Shown: in pieces, positions 43,669 to 52,294 of the stretch
Position numbering within the stretch: the first letter of the stretch is position 1
Layout of the letters: the number at the start of each line of letters is the position of its first letter
Source: JAEMQF01 sp963850525
GTDB taxonomy: Bacteria; Pseudomonadota; Gammaproteobacteria; Burkholderiales; Burkholderiaceae_C
Direction of reading: 5' to 3'
Assembly: GCA_963850525.1 (NCBI GenBank)
Contig: CAWKLQ010000004.1
Span: forward strand, 186,001 to 250,000
DNA length: 64,000 nucleotides
Notes under the pieces: generated by a model
Database searches by the model: none
Told to the model about the DNA's origin: nothing
What the model saw: the letters and a program-made list of their open reading frames with translations, nothing else
Position numbers and translations under genes: made by a program

Positions 43669-44087
43669 GTGGGGTCGATTGCGAAGCTTGTCGTGATTTC
43701 CGCGGTCTTGCCGAGCATGATGCTCGCCGAGCAATACTTCTCATGCGACAGCTTGACTGCGCGCTGCACCACTGCGTCCGTCAGTCCTGGCCCGCTCACG
43801 GCGAAGTGCATGTTGATTTTGATGAACACTTTCGGGTCGGTCGGTGCGCGTTCGGCGGTGACCGCGACGCGACACGAGCGAACGTCGTGGTGGCCGCGCT
43901 GCAGGATCAGCACCACGTCATAGGCGGTGCATCCTGCCGTGCCGGCAAGCACGGTTTCCATCGGCCGCGGCGCCAGGTCACGGCCGCCCCCGTCGGGCGC
44001 GCCGTCCATCGTGATCACGTGGCCGCTGCCGGTCTCGGCCACGAAACCCATGCCCATCGCTGGCACCCAATTCACCGTGCATTCCAT
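43665..44087 (-). CDS. OsmC family protein
   Basis: A 140-residue OsmC/Ohr-fold protein, related to thiol peroxidases. It has ETGSGHVITMDGAPD, PRPMETVLAGTAGCTAYDVVLILQ (with the first conserved Cys in AGTAGCTAYD), and KLSHEKYCSASIMLGKTAEI (second Cys in KYCS). These are the YhfA-like OsmC features. The ATG at 44087 is preceded by GGGAGGCAG; the open frame upstream is not family-like. It may act in peroxide defence, but this subgroup is poorly characterised. Confidence 0.92.
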   Translation of the reverse strand: MECTVNWVPAMGMGFVAETGSGHVITMDGAPDGGGRDLAPRPMETVLAGTAGCTAYDVVLILQRGHHDVRSCRVAVTAERAPTDPKVFIKINMHFAVSGPGLTDAVVQRAVKLSHEKYCSASIMLGKTAEITTSFAIDPT

Positions 44088-44178
44088 GCTGCCTCCCGCT
44101 GTGCTTATCAAGCTCGGCCTATTGTGCAACCCATCACATTCAGCTTGCGCGCAGCCATATTGGGCCTCTGCATGGTCG

Positions 44179-44207
44179 TTGCAGCGCAGCATGGGTGAGG
44201 CTAAACT
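44179..44207 (+). promoter_or_regulatory. Sigma-70 promoter upstream of ilvA
   Basis: TTGCAG (44179-44184) and TAAACT (44202-44207) are separated by exactly 17 nt, a good sigma-70 promoter that predicts a start near 44215. It drives the candidate small RNA/attenuated leader in front of ilvA. Confidence 0.65.
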
Positions 44208-44214
44208 TAGCGCC

Positions 44215-44309
44215 ATTGGGGCTGATCGACGACACCCCGAGCGATTGTCTCCTCCACCTCCTCCATTGGTGGATTCAGCCCAAGTCAGCAATGTCTTGGG
44301 CTGTTTTTA
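44215..44309 (+). ncRNA. Candidate small RNA or attenuated leader with anti-SD-like loops
   Basis: Between the promoter and ilvA (start 44389) lies a unit of about 95 nt ending in an intrinsic terminator: CAGCCCAAG (44276-44284), a 10-nt loop, CTTGGGCTG (44295-44303), then five T. Inside it, CTCCTCC occurs twice, at 44249-44255 and 44258-44264, and TCCACC/GGTGGA (44253-44273) makes a stem that exposes TCCTCC in the loop. CCTCC-loop RNAs with anti-Shine-Dalgarno character are known in proteobacteria. It could be a free small RNA, or termination control of ilvA, since the terminator lies 80 nt before that gene. I found no convincing Ile/Val/Leu-type leader peptide. Confidence 0.5.
44276..44308 (+). 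terminator. Intrinsic terminator upstream of ilvA
   Basis: A 9-bp perfect stem (CAGCCCAAG / CTTGGGCTG) with a 10-nt loop followed by TTTTT. No plus-strand protein gene ends just before it (coq7 ends at 43650), so it terminates the short transcript from the 44179 promoter. Confidence 0.8.
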
Positions 44310-44388
44310 TGCGGCGTGCGGCAGGCCTTGCCAGAGGCGCAACGTATGATCCGCGGCCACGCGTCAACACCCCGGGGACAAGACAACC

Positions 44389-45954
44389 GTGCCACTGCCT
44401 CGCCGCGCGCGCAAGGCGCCGCCCAAGCTCGGCCCGGGCCTGTCCCTTGCCGATTACCTGCAGAAAATCCTGACGGCGAAGGTCTATGACGTCGCCGTCG
44501 AGACGCCGCTGGAAGCAGCCAAGAGCTTGTCTCGGCGCCTGGGTCACCATGTCCTGTTGAAGCGGGAAGATCAGCAGCCGGTGTTCAGCTTCAAGCTGCG
44601 CGGCGCGTACAACTGCATGGCCCATCTCAGCGCCGCGCAACTGCAAAGCGGCGTGGTCTGCGCGTCCGCGGGAAACCACGCGCAGGGCGTGGCGCTGGCA
44701 GCCAAACGCCTCGGTTGCCGTGCCGTGATCGTGATGCCGGTGACCACGCCGAAGGTCAAGATCGACGCCGTGCGCACGCTCGGCGCAGACGTGACGATGT
44801 TCGGCGACAGCTATTCCGACGCTTTCGGCCATGCCAAAGAAGTCGAAGCCGAGCAGGGCCTGACGTTTGTGCACCCGTTCGACGACGTCGACGTGATCGC
44901 CGGCCAGGGGACGATCGCGATGGAGATCCTGCGCCAGCACCAAGCGCCGATCGACGCGATCTTTATTGCCATCGGCGGCGGTGGACTGATTTCCGGCGTG
45001 GCCGCCTACATCAAGGCGGTGCGCCCGGAAATCAAGGTGGTCGGCGTGCAGATGAACGACTCCGACGCCATGTTGCGGTCTGTCAGGGCGGGCAAACGGA
45101 TCCAGCTGAACGACGTAGGCCTGTTCGCCGACGGGACTGCGGTGAAACTCGTGGGCGAAGAGACGTTTCGATTGGCGCGTTGCCTGGTCGATGAGTTCGT
45201 CGTCGTCGATACCGATGCGGTGTGCGCTGCGATCAAAGACGTGTTCCAGGATACGCGCAGCATCCTCGAACCTGCCGGGGCGATGGGCGTCGCGGCGATC
45301 AAGCAGTACGCCGGACTGCAAACACACAAGGGCCAGACTTTCGTGGCGATCACGTCGGGCGCCAACATGAATTTCGACAGCCTGCGCTTCGTCGCGGAGC
45401 GCGCCGAGGTGGGCGAAGAACGCGAGGCGTTGTTCGCCGTGACGATTCCGGAAGAGCGCGGCAGTTTCCGGCGCTTCTGCGAATTGATCGGGCCGCGCGC
45501 CGTGACCGAGTTCAACTACCGCATCTCCGACGCCAAACTGGCGCATGTGTTCGTGGGCGTCGCCACCGCGAAACGCGACGAGTCGGCAAAACTCGAGAGA
45601 AACTTCGTTCGCCACGGCTTCGCCACAGTGAACTTGACGACCGACGAACTCGCCAAGCAACACCTGCGACACATGGTGGGCGGGCGCAGCGTGCTGGCCG
45701 ACAACGAGCGTCTGTTTCGCTTCGTCTTTCCCGAGCGACCCGGAGCGCTGATGCGGTTTCTTTCCAGCATGCACATCGGCTGGAACATCAGCCTCTTCCA
45801 CTACCGCAACCAGGGTGCGGACCGTGGTCAGATCCTTGTCGGCATTCAGGTGCCACGATCGGACAAGGCGGCGTTCCGTGAATTCCTGCGAGGCCTCGCC
45901 TATCCCTGCACTGACGAGACGGACAACCCGGTCTACCATCTGTTCCTTCGCTGA
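44389..45954 (+). CDS. ilvA: Threonine ammonia-lyase, biosynthetic
   Basis: A PLP enzyme that makes 2-oxobutanoate from threonine, the first step of isoleucine synthesis. The 521-residue product has the PLP lysine in FSFKLRGAYNCM (about residues 63-74), SAGNHAQGVALAAKRLG, the glycine loop AIGGGGLISGVA and two C-terminal ACT-like regulatory domains (from about 335: REALFAVTIPEERGSFRRFC; ENERLFRFVFPERPGALM-like DNERLFRFVFPERPGALMRF). This domain pattern marks the feedback-regulated biosynthetic form. The start is GTG at 44389. A terminator 80 nt upstream suggests leader control. Confidence 0.95.
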   Translation: MPLPRRARKAPPKLGPGLSLADYLQKILTAKVYDVAVETPLEAAKSLSRRLGHHVLLKREDQQPVFSFKLRGAYNCMAHLSAAQLQSGVVCASAGNHAQGVALAAKRLGCRAVIVMPVTTPKVKIDAVRTLGADVTMFGDSYSDAFGHAKEVEAEQGLTFVHPFDDVDVIAGQGTIAMEILRQHQAPIDAIFIAIGGGGLISGVAAYIKAVRPEIKVVGVQMNDSDAMLRSVRAGKRIQLNDVGLFADGTAVKLVGEETFRLARCLVDEFVVVDTDAVCAAIKDVFQDTRSILEPAGAMGVAAIKQYAGLQTHKGQTFVAITSGANMNFDSLRFVAERAEVGEEREALFAVTIPEERGSFRRFCELIGPRAVTEFNYRISDAKLAHVFVGVATAKRDESAKLERNFVRHGFATVNLTTDELAKQHLRHMVGGRSVLADNERLFRFVFPERPGALMRFLSSMHIGWNISLFHYRNQGADRGQILVGIQVPRSDKAAFREFLRGLAYPCTDETDNPVYHLFLR

Positions 45955-46029
45955 TCCGTTCGACCCCTCGCACACTCCCGGTGCTGCCCCGGTTCCTCTA
46001 GGCGGATTTTTTGCGTCGAGCCACTACCC

Positions 46030-47103
46030 ATGTCGGTCAATCGTTCCATCATTTCACCCACTCAAAACGCGCCGCTCGAGCAGGCGCTGCGCGACAAGCT
46101 CAAACGGCGCGCGGAAGCCGCCGGCAGCCTGGGCCAACTCGAGCCCCTCGCGGTTCGGCTGGGGCTGATTCAGAACTCGCTCAAGCCGCGCTTCCGCGCG
46201 CCGCAGATTGCCGTGTTCGCCGCTGACCACGGGCTGGCCGTTGACGGAATCGGCGACCCCGGCAAGGCTTCTACGGCGAAAGTCGTGGGTAACCTGATGG
46301 CCGCGAAGCTGCCGCTGTCGGTGTTTGCGCAGATTCAAGGACTGGAGTTGTCCGTCGTAGATTGCGGCGTCGCCGAGCCCGTGGCGCCGCACCCTCGCCT
46401 GTTGGCCCGCAAGATCGCCCATGGCACGCGCAATTCGCGCGTCACGGCCGCCATGTCGCTGGCGAACGCCCATGCCGCCATTCGCGCAGGCATGGAAATC
46501 GCCGATTCGTTGCCCGGCAACGCCATTGCGTGCGCGGGAATCGGCGTGGGCTCACACGAGAGCGCCGCCCTCGTGATGTCACGCCTGGCCGGCCTGGGCC
46601 TGCGTGACATGCTGATCTCGGGCGGCCCGATGCGCCAGGACGAACTTGCGCACCTTTTGGTCGTTCTGCAAGGCGCTCAAGCGCGCCACAAGGACGTGAC
46701 CGACCCCGTCGAGGTTCTGGCAGCGTTTGGCGGATTCGAGATCGCCGTGATGGTGGGCGTCATGCTCGTGGCGGGCAGCAAGCGCCACTTGGTCATCGTC
46801 GATGGCGTGCCCGCGTGCGCAGCGCTGATGGTCGCGTCGCGCATTGCCCCCGCGGTTGCCGACTACAGCGTGTTCACGCGCAGCCACGCGCATCAGGGCT
46901 TGGACCATGTGCTGGACGCCTTGAACGCGTCGGCGCTGCTGGAAATCGGCATGCAAAGCACCGACGGCACTGGTGCAACGCTGGCTTGGCCATTGATACG
47001 CAGCGCAGCCGCCTTGCTCAGCGAAGTCGCCGAAGGCGAAGAACCCGGCCCGACCTTACCCGCGCCTTTGACCACGGGCAGCGTGCCGATGGGCCAGCGC
47101 TGA
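46030..47103 (+). CDS. cobT: CobT-like nicotinate-nucleotide--dimethylbenzimidazole phosphoribosyltransferase
   Basis: CobT makes alpha-ribazole phosphate, the lower ligand of cobalamin. The 357-residue product has family stretches: IAVFAADHGLAVDG, CAGIGVGSHESAALVMSRL, FGGFEIAVMVGVMLVAG and VADYSVFTRSHAHQGLDHVLDA (as SHAHQGLDHVLDA). At the catalytic motif, usually GEGTGA with the Glu base, this protein reads STDGTGA with Asp at about residue 312. That conservative change may lower or alter activity, or mark a subfamily. It follows ilvA by 75 nt and converges on xth with a 3-nt gap. Confidence 0.9.
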   Translation: MSVNRSIISPTQNAPLEQALRDKLKRRAEAAGSLGQLEPLAVRLGLIQNSLKPRFRAPQIAVFAADHGLAVDGIGDPGKASTAKVVGNLMAAKLPLSVFAQIQGLELSVVDCGVAEPVAPHPRLLARKIAHGTRNSRVTAAMSLANAHAAIRAGMEIADSLPGNAIACAGIGVGSHESAALVMSRLAGLGLRDMLISGGPMRQDELAHLLVVLQGAQARHKDVTDPVEVLAAFGGFEIAVMVGVMLVAGSKRHLVIVDGVPACAALMVASRIAPAVADYSVFTRSHAHQGLDHVLDALNASALLEIGMQSTDGTGATLAWPLIRSAAALLSEVAEGEEPGPTLPAPLTTGSVPMGQR

Positions 47104-47106
47104 GGG

Positions 47107-47904
47107 TCAGAGAACGAGGGCGTAGTCGATGACCACCGGCGCGTGGTCGCTGAAGCGTTCCGCAAGGTAAATATGTTCTCGCTGTGCGGTCGACGCGACG
47201 CCCGGCGTGGCCAAGTGGTAGTCGAGGCGCCAGCCCACGTTCTTGGCACGCGCCTGGCCGCGATTGCTCCACCACGTGTACTGCTCCGGGAGCGGATTGA
47301 GCGCGCGAAACACATCCACCATGCCAACCTGGTCCAGCGTGTGCGTCATCCAGGCGCGTTCTTCGGGCGTGAAGCCGCTGTTCTTCTGATTGCCCTTCCA
47401 GTTCTTCAGGTCGATCTCCTTGTGCGCGATGTTCACATCACCGACCAGAATGAATTCGCGCTCCGCGCGCAGCGTCTTCAAGTGCCGCGTCATCTTTGCA
47501 AGGAACCGGAATTTCGCCGCCTGGCGCTCTTCGCCGCTGGAGCCGCTTGGAAAGTAGCAGCTGATCACGCTGAAGCGGGGCAAGTGTTTGCGTCGCGGAT
47601 TGTCAAAGCGCAGCTCGACGTAACGGCCCTCGGCGTCGAATTCCCGCGAACCCAGTCCCGTGACGACGCTGCTTGGCACATCGCGAGCAAACATCGCTAC
47701 GCCCGAGTAGCCCTTCTTCTGCGCAAAGTGGAAATGCCCCGTCATGCCGGCAACTGCGGTGAAGCGCTCCGCAACATCGACGGCCTGGGCCTTGAGCTCC
47801 TGAACCCCCATACAATTGGCGCCGACGCTCGTCACCCAGGCCTCGAAGCCCTTCGCCGCAGCGGACCGAATCCCATTCAGGTTCAACGTAACCAGGCGAA
47901 ACAC
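47107..47904 (-). CDS. xth: Exodeoxyribonuclease III
   Basis: An EEP-family Mg-dependent AP endonuclease and 3'-5' exonuclease in base excision repair. The 265-residue product has LVTLNLNGIRSA, the metal Glu in GVQELKAQ, YSGVAMFAR, FPSGSSGEERQAAKFRF, the GDVNIAHKEIDL motif, NSGFTPEERAWM and the catalytic SDHAPVVIDY. The start is GTG at 47904, immediately giving the first beta strand. It is divergent from pyrE with a 27-nt gap. Confidence 0.95.
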   Translation of the reverse strand: MFRLVTLNLNGIRSAAAKGFEAWVTSVGANCMGVQELKAQAVDVAERFTAVAGMTGHFHFAQKKGYSGVAMFARDVPSSVVTGLGSREFDAEGRYVELRFDNPRRKHLPRFSVISCYFPSGSSGEERQAAKFRFLAKMTRHLKTLRAEREFILVGDVNIAHKEIDLKNWKGNQKNSGFTPEERAWMTHTLDQVGMVDVFRALNPLPEQYTWWSNRGQARAKNVGWRLDYHLATPGVASTAQREHIYLAERFSDHAPVVIDYALVL

Positions 47905-47931
47905 CGGAATCCTCGACTTTCTTCGTTTCCT

Positions 47932-48609
47932 ATGCTCGCCAGCGCATCGCCAGACCCCTTGGCGCAGGAGTTCGTGAAGTTCGCCGTCGGCTCGGGCGCG
48001 CTGCGCTTCGGTGAGTTCAAGACCAAGGCCGGCCGGCTGTCACCCTACTTCTTCAACGCCGGCCACTTCGACGACGGCGCCAAGCTGGGCCGTCTCGCCC
48101 AATTCTATGTACGTCGAGTCGCCGCCGCCGGCTTGAATTTCGACATCCTGTTCGGTCCCGCCTACAAGGGCATCGCCCTTGCCGCAGCAGTTGCGGTGGA
48201 GTCGGCGCGCAGCGGCCGCAATGTGCCGTTCGCCTACAACCGTAAAGAAGCCAAAGACCACGGCGAAGGCGGTACGGTGGTGGGCGCAGCCGTTGCCGGA
48301 CGCGTGCTGATCGTCGACGACGTGATCTCCGCCGGCACCTCGGTGCGCGAGGCGATCGCGCTGATCAACTCGGCCGGGGGCAAGGCGGCGGGAGTGGTCG
48401 TCGCGCTGGACCGCCAGGAGCGCATCGCCGAGGACGGTGTCGACAGCGTCCAGTCGGCAGTGCAGTTCGTCACAAGCCGGTTGCAATTGCAGGTGGCTGC
48501 GGTTGCGACGCTCGCCGACTTGCTGCAATACTTGGCTTCGAATTCCGATGCGACGCTGCGCGAGCACTTGCCTCGGGTCATCGCATACAGGGAACGCTAC
48601 GGAGTGTGA
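47932..48609 (+). CDS. pyrE: Orotate phosphoribosyltransferase
   Basis: Converts orotate and PRPP to OMP in pyrimidine synthesis. The 225-residue product has EFKTKAGRLSPYFFNAG, FDILFGPAYKGIALAAAVAV, NRKEAKDHGEGGTVVGA (the flexible catalytic loop) and the PRPP motif VLIVDDVISAGTSVREAI. The ATG at 47932 gives a standard N-terminus; the frame is open far upstream through the antisense of xth but that is not coding. Four bases of its 3' end overlap a possible GTG start of the next gene. Confidence 0.97.
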   Translation: MLASASPDPLAQEFVKFAVGSGALRFGEFKTKAGRLSPYFFNAGHFDDGAKLGRLAQFYVRRVAAAGLNFDILFGPAYKGIALAAAVAVESARSGRNVPFAYNRKEAKDHGEGGTVVGAAVAGRVLIVDDVISAGTSVREAIALINSAGGKAAGVVVALDRQERIAEDGVDSVQSAVQFVTSRLQLQVAAVATLADLLQYLASNSDATLREHLPRVIAYRERYGV

Positions 48610-48614
48610 TCGGA

Positions 48615-49322
48615 ATGAACCAACGCACGGCGGCCTGGACGATTGCTTGTTGCCTGTGCCTGTCGCCCGCCGCTGCGGCCTGGGCGGCAGCGGCGATCTA
48701 CCAATGCGTCGACTCTGCCGGCAAGCGCCTGACCTCCGATCGCCCGATTGCCGCGTGCACCGATCGCGAGCAACGCCAGCTCAACCCGGACGGTTCGACC
48801 AAGCGCGTCATTCCGCCTTCGATGACGAGCGAGGAGCGAAGCGCCTCCGAGTCCCTGGAGCGTGCCGAGCACGCGAAGCGCGTGACCAAGAAGGACGAAA
48901 TCCGGCGCGACCGGATGCTTGTCTCCCGCTTTCCCAATGAAGCTGCCCATCAGGCGGCGCGCGAGGTGGCGCTGAATGACGCGCGTCGTGCGGTGCGAAT
49001 CTCGGAGGTGCGAATTACTGCCTTGGCGGTGGAGCGCCAACCGCTGACCGACGAGTCGGAGTTTTACGTCGGCAAGGCGTTGCCGCCCAAACTCAAGCAG
49101 TTGCTCGACGCCAACGACGCTGCAGTCGACGCGCAGCGCTCGTTGTTGCAGAACCAGCAGGAAGAGATTATTCGGATCAACGCGAATTTCGACGTCGAAC
49201 TCGAACGCCTGCGGCGCATTTGGTCCGGCGCGACGCCCACTTCCGCCGGCGTGGTTCCCGTGTCGACGGCCACCTCGGTGAGCGCGGGAGCCTCGGCGCC
49301 GCGCAAGACAGCGTCCAATTGA
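48615..49322 (+). CDS. Exported DUF4124-domain protein
   Basis: A 235-residue protein with a signal peptide (about residues 1-25, ending near AAAWA), a DUF4124-type motif at the mature N-terminus (AIYQCVDSAGKRLTSDRPIAAC, shown here as AIYQCVDSAGKRLTSDRP), a charged helical middle (about 80-195) and an Ala/Ser/Thr-rich tail. DUF4124 proteins are common small envelope proteins of unknown function. I chose the ATG at 48615; a GTG at 48606 overlaps the pyrE stop. It converges with gatB. Confidence 0.87.
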   Translation: MNQRTAAWTIACCLCLSPAAAAWAAAAIYQCVDSAGKRLTSDRPIAACTDREQRQLNPDGSTKRVIPPSMTSEERSASESLERAEHAKRVTKKDEIRRDRMLVSRFPNEAAHQAAREVALNDARRAVRISEVRITALAVERQPLTDESEFYVGKALPPKLKQLLDANDAAVDAQRSLLQNQQEEIIRINANFDVELERLRRIWSGATPTSAGVVPVSTATSVSAGASAPRKTASN

Positions 49323-49341
49323 CAACTGGGTCTGGCGCGGT

Positions 49342-50802
49342 TCAACTGGAATCGGCCAAACGCAAGCGCAGCAATTCACCGACCCGCGACGGATCGGCCT
49401 TGCCCCGGCTGGCCTTCATCACCTGACCCACGAGGGCATTGAAGGCCTTTTCCTTGCCGGCGCGAAACTCGGCAACCGACTTCGGGTTCTCTGCAAGCAC
49501 GGCCTCGACGACTTTCGCGAGCTCATCGGTTTCGCCCCCTTGCGAAGCGCCAAGCGTGTCGATCAGCGCGGCGACATCGAGGCTGGGGTCGGCCCACAGC
49601 GCGTCGAACACTTGTCGCGCCGCGCTGTTGGACAGACTGCCGTCGCCAATCCGCGCGATCATCGACGCCAATTGCAAGGGCGTGACCTTGCACGCTTCAA
49701 TGCTCGAGCCTTCCGCATTCAGGCGCCGCGTCACCTCGCCTGCCAGCCAGTTCGCGACACGTTGGGGCTGCCCGCAGGCCTTGGCGGCGGCTTCGAAATA
49801 TGCGGCGAATGCCTGGCTTTGCGCCAGCGCCGCCGCGACTTCTGCCGTCACGCCATAGTCCCGCTGCACGCGGCGCTTCAGGTCTTCCGGAAATTCGGGC
49901 AGGCCCGCACGTACGCGGTTCACCCACTCGGGCGCAATCACCAGTGGCGGCAGATCCGGGTCCGGGAAATAGCGGTAGTCGTGCGCGTCTTCCTTGCTGC
50001 GCATCGCGCGTGTCTCGCCGGTCGCCGCGTTGAACAAGACGGTGGCCTGCTGCACCTTCCCGCCGTCCTCGAGCAGATCGATCTGCCACTGGACTTCAAA
50101 GTCCACCGCCTGCTGGAGAAACTTGAAGCTGTTCAGGTTCTTGATTTCGCGCCGCGTCCCATACGGCGCACCTGGGCGGCGCACCGAGACGTTGGCGTCG
50201 CAGCGGAAACTGCCCTCCTGCATGTTGCCGTCGCAAATGCCAAGCCAAACGACCAAGGCATGCAGCGCTCGCGCATAGGCGGCAGCTTCGAGGCTCGAGC
50301 GCATATCAGGCTCGGTGACGACTTCGAGCAGTGGCGTGCCGGCCCGGTTCAAGTCGATCCCGGATTGACCCTCGAACGCCTCATGGAGTGATTTGCCGGC
50401 GTCTTCTTCGAGGTGCGCGCGCGTCAGGCGCACGCTGCGGCTCTGTCCTTCCCACGAAAAGTCCAGCGCGCCACCCTGCACCACCGGCGTTTCGTACTGG
50501 CTGATCTGGTAGCCCTTGGGCAAGTCGGGATAGAAGTAGTTCTTGCGCGCAAAGATCGACAGCGGCGCAATCTTCGCGCCCACCGCGAGGCCAAAGCGGA
50601 TCGCAAACTCCACGGCGGCCCGGTTCATCACCGGCAGCGTGCCCGGCAGCGCCAGATCGACGGCACAAGCCTGCCGGTTTGGTTCAGCACCGAACGCTGT
50701 GGATGCGCCGCTGAAAATCTTCGAGCGCGTCGCCAATTGAACGTGCGTTTCGATGCCGATGACGACCTCAAACCCGCGAATCAAAGGGGCAGTGCTGCGC
50801 AT
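49342..50802 (-). CDS. gatB: Asp-tRNA(Asn)/Glu-tRNA(Gln) amidotransferase subunit GatB
   Basis: GatB binds the misacylated tRNA and activates it with ATP for transamidation. The 486-residue product has FEVVIGIETHVQLATRSKIFSG near the start (as VVIGIETHVQLATRSKIFS), LALPGTLPVMNRAAVEFAI, FYPDLPKGYQISQYETP, EDAGKSLHE, DLNRAGTPLLEVVTEPDMRS (as NRAGTPLLEVVTEPDMRS) and a C-terminal GatB_Yqey domain. The ATG at 50802 is the normal start, 4 nt after the gatA stop. This is the last gene of gatCAB. Confidence 0.96.
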   Translation of the reverse strand: MRSTAPLIRGFEVVIGIETHVQLATRSKIFSGASTAFGAEPNRQACAVDLALPGTLPVMNRAAVEFAIRFGLAVGAKIAPLSIFARKNYFYPDLPKGYQISQYETPVVQGGALDFSWEGQSRSVRLTRAHLEEDAGKSLHEAFEGQSGIDLNRAGTPLLEVVTEPDMRSSLEAAAYARALHALVVWLGICDGNMQEGSFRCDANVSVRRPGAPYGTRREIKNLNSFKFLQQAVDFEVQWQIDLLEDGGKVQQATVLFNAATGETRAMRSKEDAHDYRYFPDPDLPPLVIAPEWVNRVRAGLPEFPEDLKRRVQRDYGVTAEVAAALAQSQAFAAYFEAAAKACGQPQRVANWLAGEVTRRLNAEGSSIEACKVTPLQLASMIARIGDGSLSNSAARQVFDALWADPSLDVAALIDTLGASQGGETDELAKVVEAVLAENPKSVAEFRAGKEKAFNALVGQVMKASRGKADPSRVGELLRLRLADSS

Positions 50803-50806
50803 CGGA

Positions 50807-52294
50807 TCAGAACCCCGCGGGAACTCTGGCGTGCCAATCGGTCGCCTGCTGGAAGGCGTGCGCCGCGTGCAGCAACCTGCCTTCCTGAAAGTAGTCGGCA
50901 ATCAACTGCAGCCCGACCGGCATACCGCCTTCCCCAGTTCCCGCCGGGACGCTCATTCCGGGCAGGCCCGCCAGGCTTGCCGGCAGGGTGAAGATGTCTG
51001 CCAGATAGCTGGCCACCGGGTCCTCGTCTTTCGAACCCAGTTTCCACGCCACCGTGGGGGCCACCGGCCCGGCAATCAGATCGCAGACCCTGAAACACGC
51101 CTGAAAGTCGTCGGCGATCATGCGGCGCAGCTTTTGCGCCTGGAGGTAATAGGCATCGTAGTAGCCGTGGCTCAGGACGTAGGTGCCGATCATGATGCGG
51201 CGTTTCACCTCGGCGCCAAAACCGGCGCTTCGGCTCTTCTTGTACAGATCGAGCAAGTCTTCCGGGTCGGGCGCGCGATAGCCATAGCGCACGCCGTCGT
51301 AGCGGCTCAGGTTCGAGCTCGCTTCGGCGGGCGCAATGATGTAGTAGACGGGGATCGACAACTCGGTGCGCGGCAGGCTCACGTCGACCAGCGTCGCCCC
51401 GAGTCGCTCGAATTCGCGCAGCGCAGCGCGCACCGCGCCGGCCACGTCGTCGGCAAGTGCCTGCGGGAAGAATTCCCGCGGCAGGCCGATGCGCAAGCCC
51501 TTCAGGGGCTGAGCGGCGCTCGTACCGACGCGCGGCGCCAGCATTTGACCGTGAAAGTCTTGCGCGCTGCGCTGCACGCTGGTCGAGTCGCGCTCATCGA
51601 AGCCGCTCATCGCGCCGAGCAGTAACGCGCAGTCCTCTGCACTGCGCGCCAGCGGACCGGCCTGGTCCAGGCTCGACGCGAAGGCGATCATGCCGTAGCG
51701 CGAGCACACGCCGTAAGTCGGCTTGATGCCGGTGACCCCGGTGAAGCTTGCCGGCTGGCGAATCGAGCCGCCGGTGTCGCTGCCGGTTGCGGCGGGCATC
51801 AATCGTGCCGCCACTGCCGCCGCGGAGCCGCCTGACGATCCACCCGGCACACGCGTCACGTCCCACGGATTGCGCACCGGCCCGTACGCAGAATTCTGAT
51901 TGCCTGAACCCATCGCGAATTCATCGCAGTTGAGCTTGCCCAGCATCACCGCGCCGGCGTCGGCAAGCTTGGCGACGATGGTCGCGTCGAACGGGCTGGC
52001 GTAGCCTTGCAGCATCTTCGAGCCCGCCGTGCTGGGCATGTCGCGCGTCACAAAGATGTCTTTGTGCGCCAGTGGGACACCCAGAAGCGGGCTGGTCGCG
52101 CCTTTTGCGCGGCGCATGTCAGCCGCACGCGCCTGCGCGAGCGAAACTTCGGCGTCGACGTGAAGCATGACTCCGAGCGTTGCGTGGGCTTGCACGCGCG
52201 CCAGCAGGTGCTCGGTAATTTCGACGCTGCTGATTCGGCGTGAGTTCAAGGCATCGGCGAGTTCATGCACGCCCAGTTCGTGCAATGGTCTCAC
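50807..52294 (-). CDS. gatA: Asp-tRNA(Asn)/Glu-tRNA(Gln) amidotransferase subunit GatA
   Basis: GatA is the amidase-signature subunit that releases ammonia from glutamine or asparagine. The 495-residue product carries the catalytic Lys in GVPLAHKDIFVT and the Ser-cisSer pair in PGGSSGGSAAAVAARL plus ATGSDTGGSIRQPASFTG, with ARSAEDCALLL and EASSNLSRYDGVRYGYR. Start is GTG at 52294, overlapping the gatC stop (GTGA), so the two are coupled. Confidence 0.97.
   Translation of the reverse strand: MRPLHELGVHELADALNSRRISSVEITEHLLARVQAHATLGVMLHVDAEVSLAQARAADMRRAKGATSPLLGVPLAHKDIFVTRDMPSTAGSKMLQGYASPFDATIVAKLADAGAVMLGKLNCDEFAMGSGNQNSAYGPVRNPWDVTRVPGGSSGGSAAAVAARLMPAATGSDTGGSIRQPASFTGVTGIKPTYGVCSRYGMIAFASSLDQAGPLARSAEDCALLLGAMSGFDERDSTSVQRSAQDFHGQMLAPRVGTSAAQPLKGLRIGLPREFFPQALADDVAGAVRAALREFERLGATLVDVSLPRTELSIPVYYIIAPAEASSNLSRYDGVRYGYRAPDPEDLLDLYKKSRSAGFGAEVKRRIMIGTYVLSHGYYDAYYLQAQKLRRMIADDFQACFRVCDLIAGPVAPTVAWKLGSKDEDPVASYLADIFTLPASLAGLPGMSVPAGTGEGGMPVGLQLIADYFQEGRLLHAAHAFQQATDWHARVPAGF

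Noticed and set aside
44195..44473. A 92-codon frame starting with GTG that spans the small-RNA region and the ilvA start
   Set aside because: It begins inside the promoter spacer, runs through the terminator and overlaps ilvA; composition and context do not support a protein or a leader peptide.
47143..47931. Open frame upstream of and continuous with pyrE
   Set aside because: It is antisense to xth, and PyrE has its usual N-terminus at 47932.
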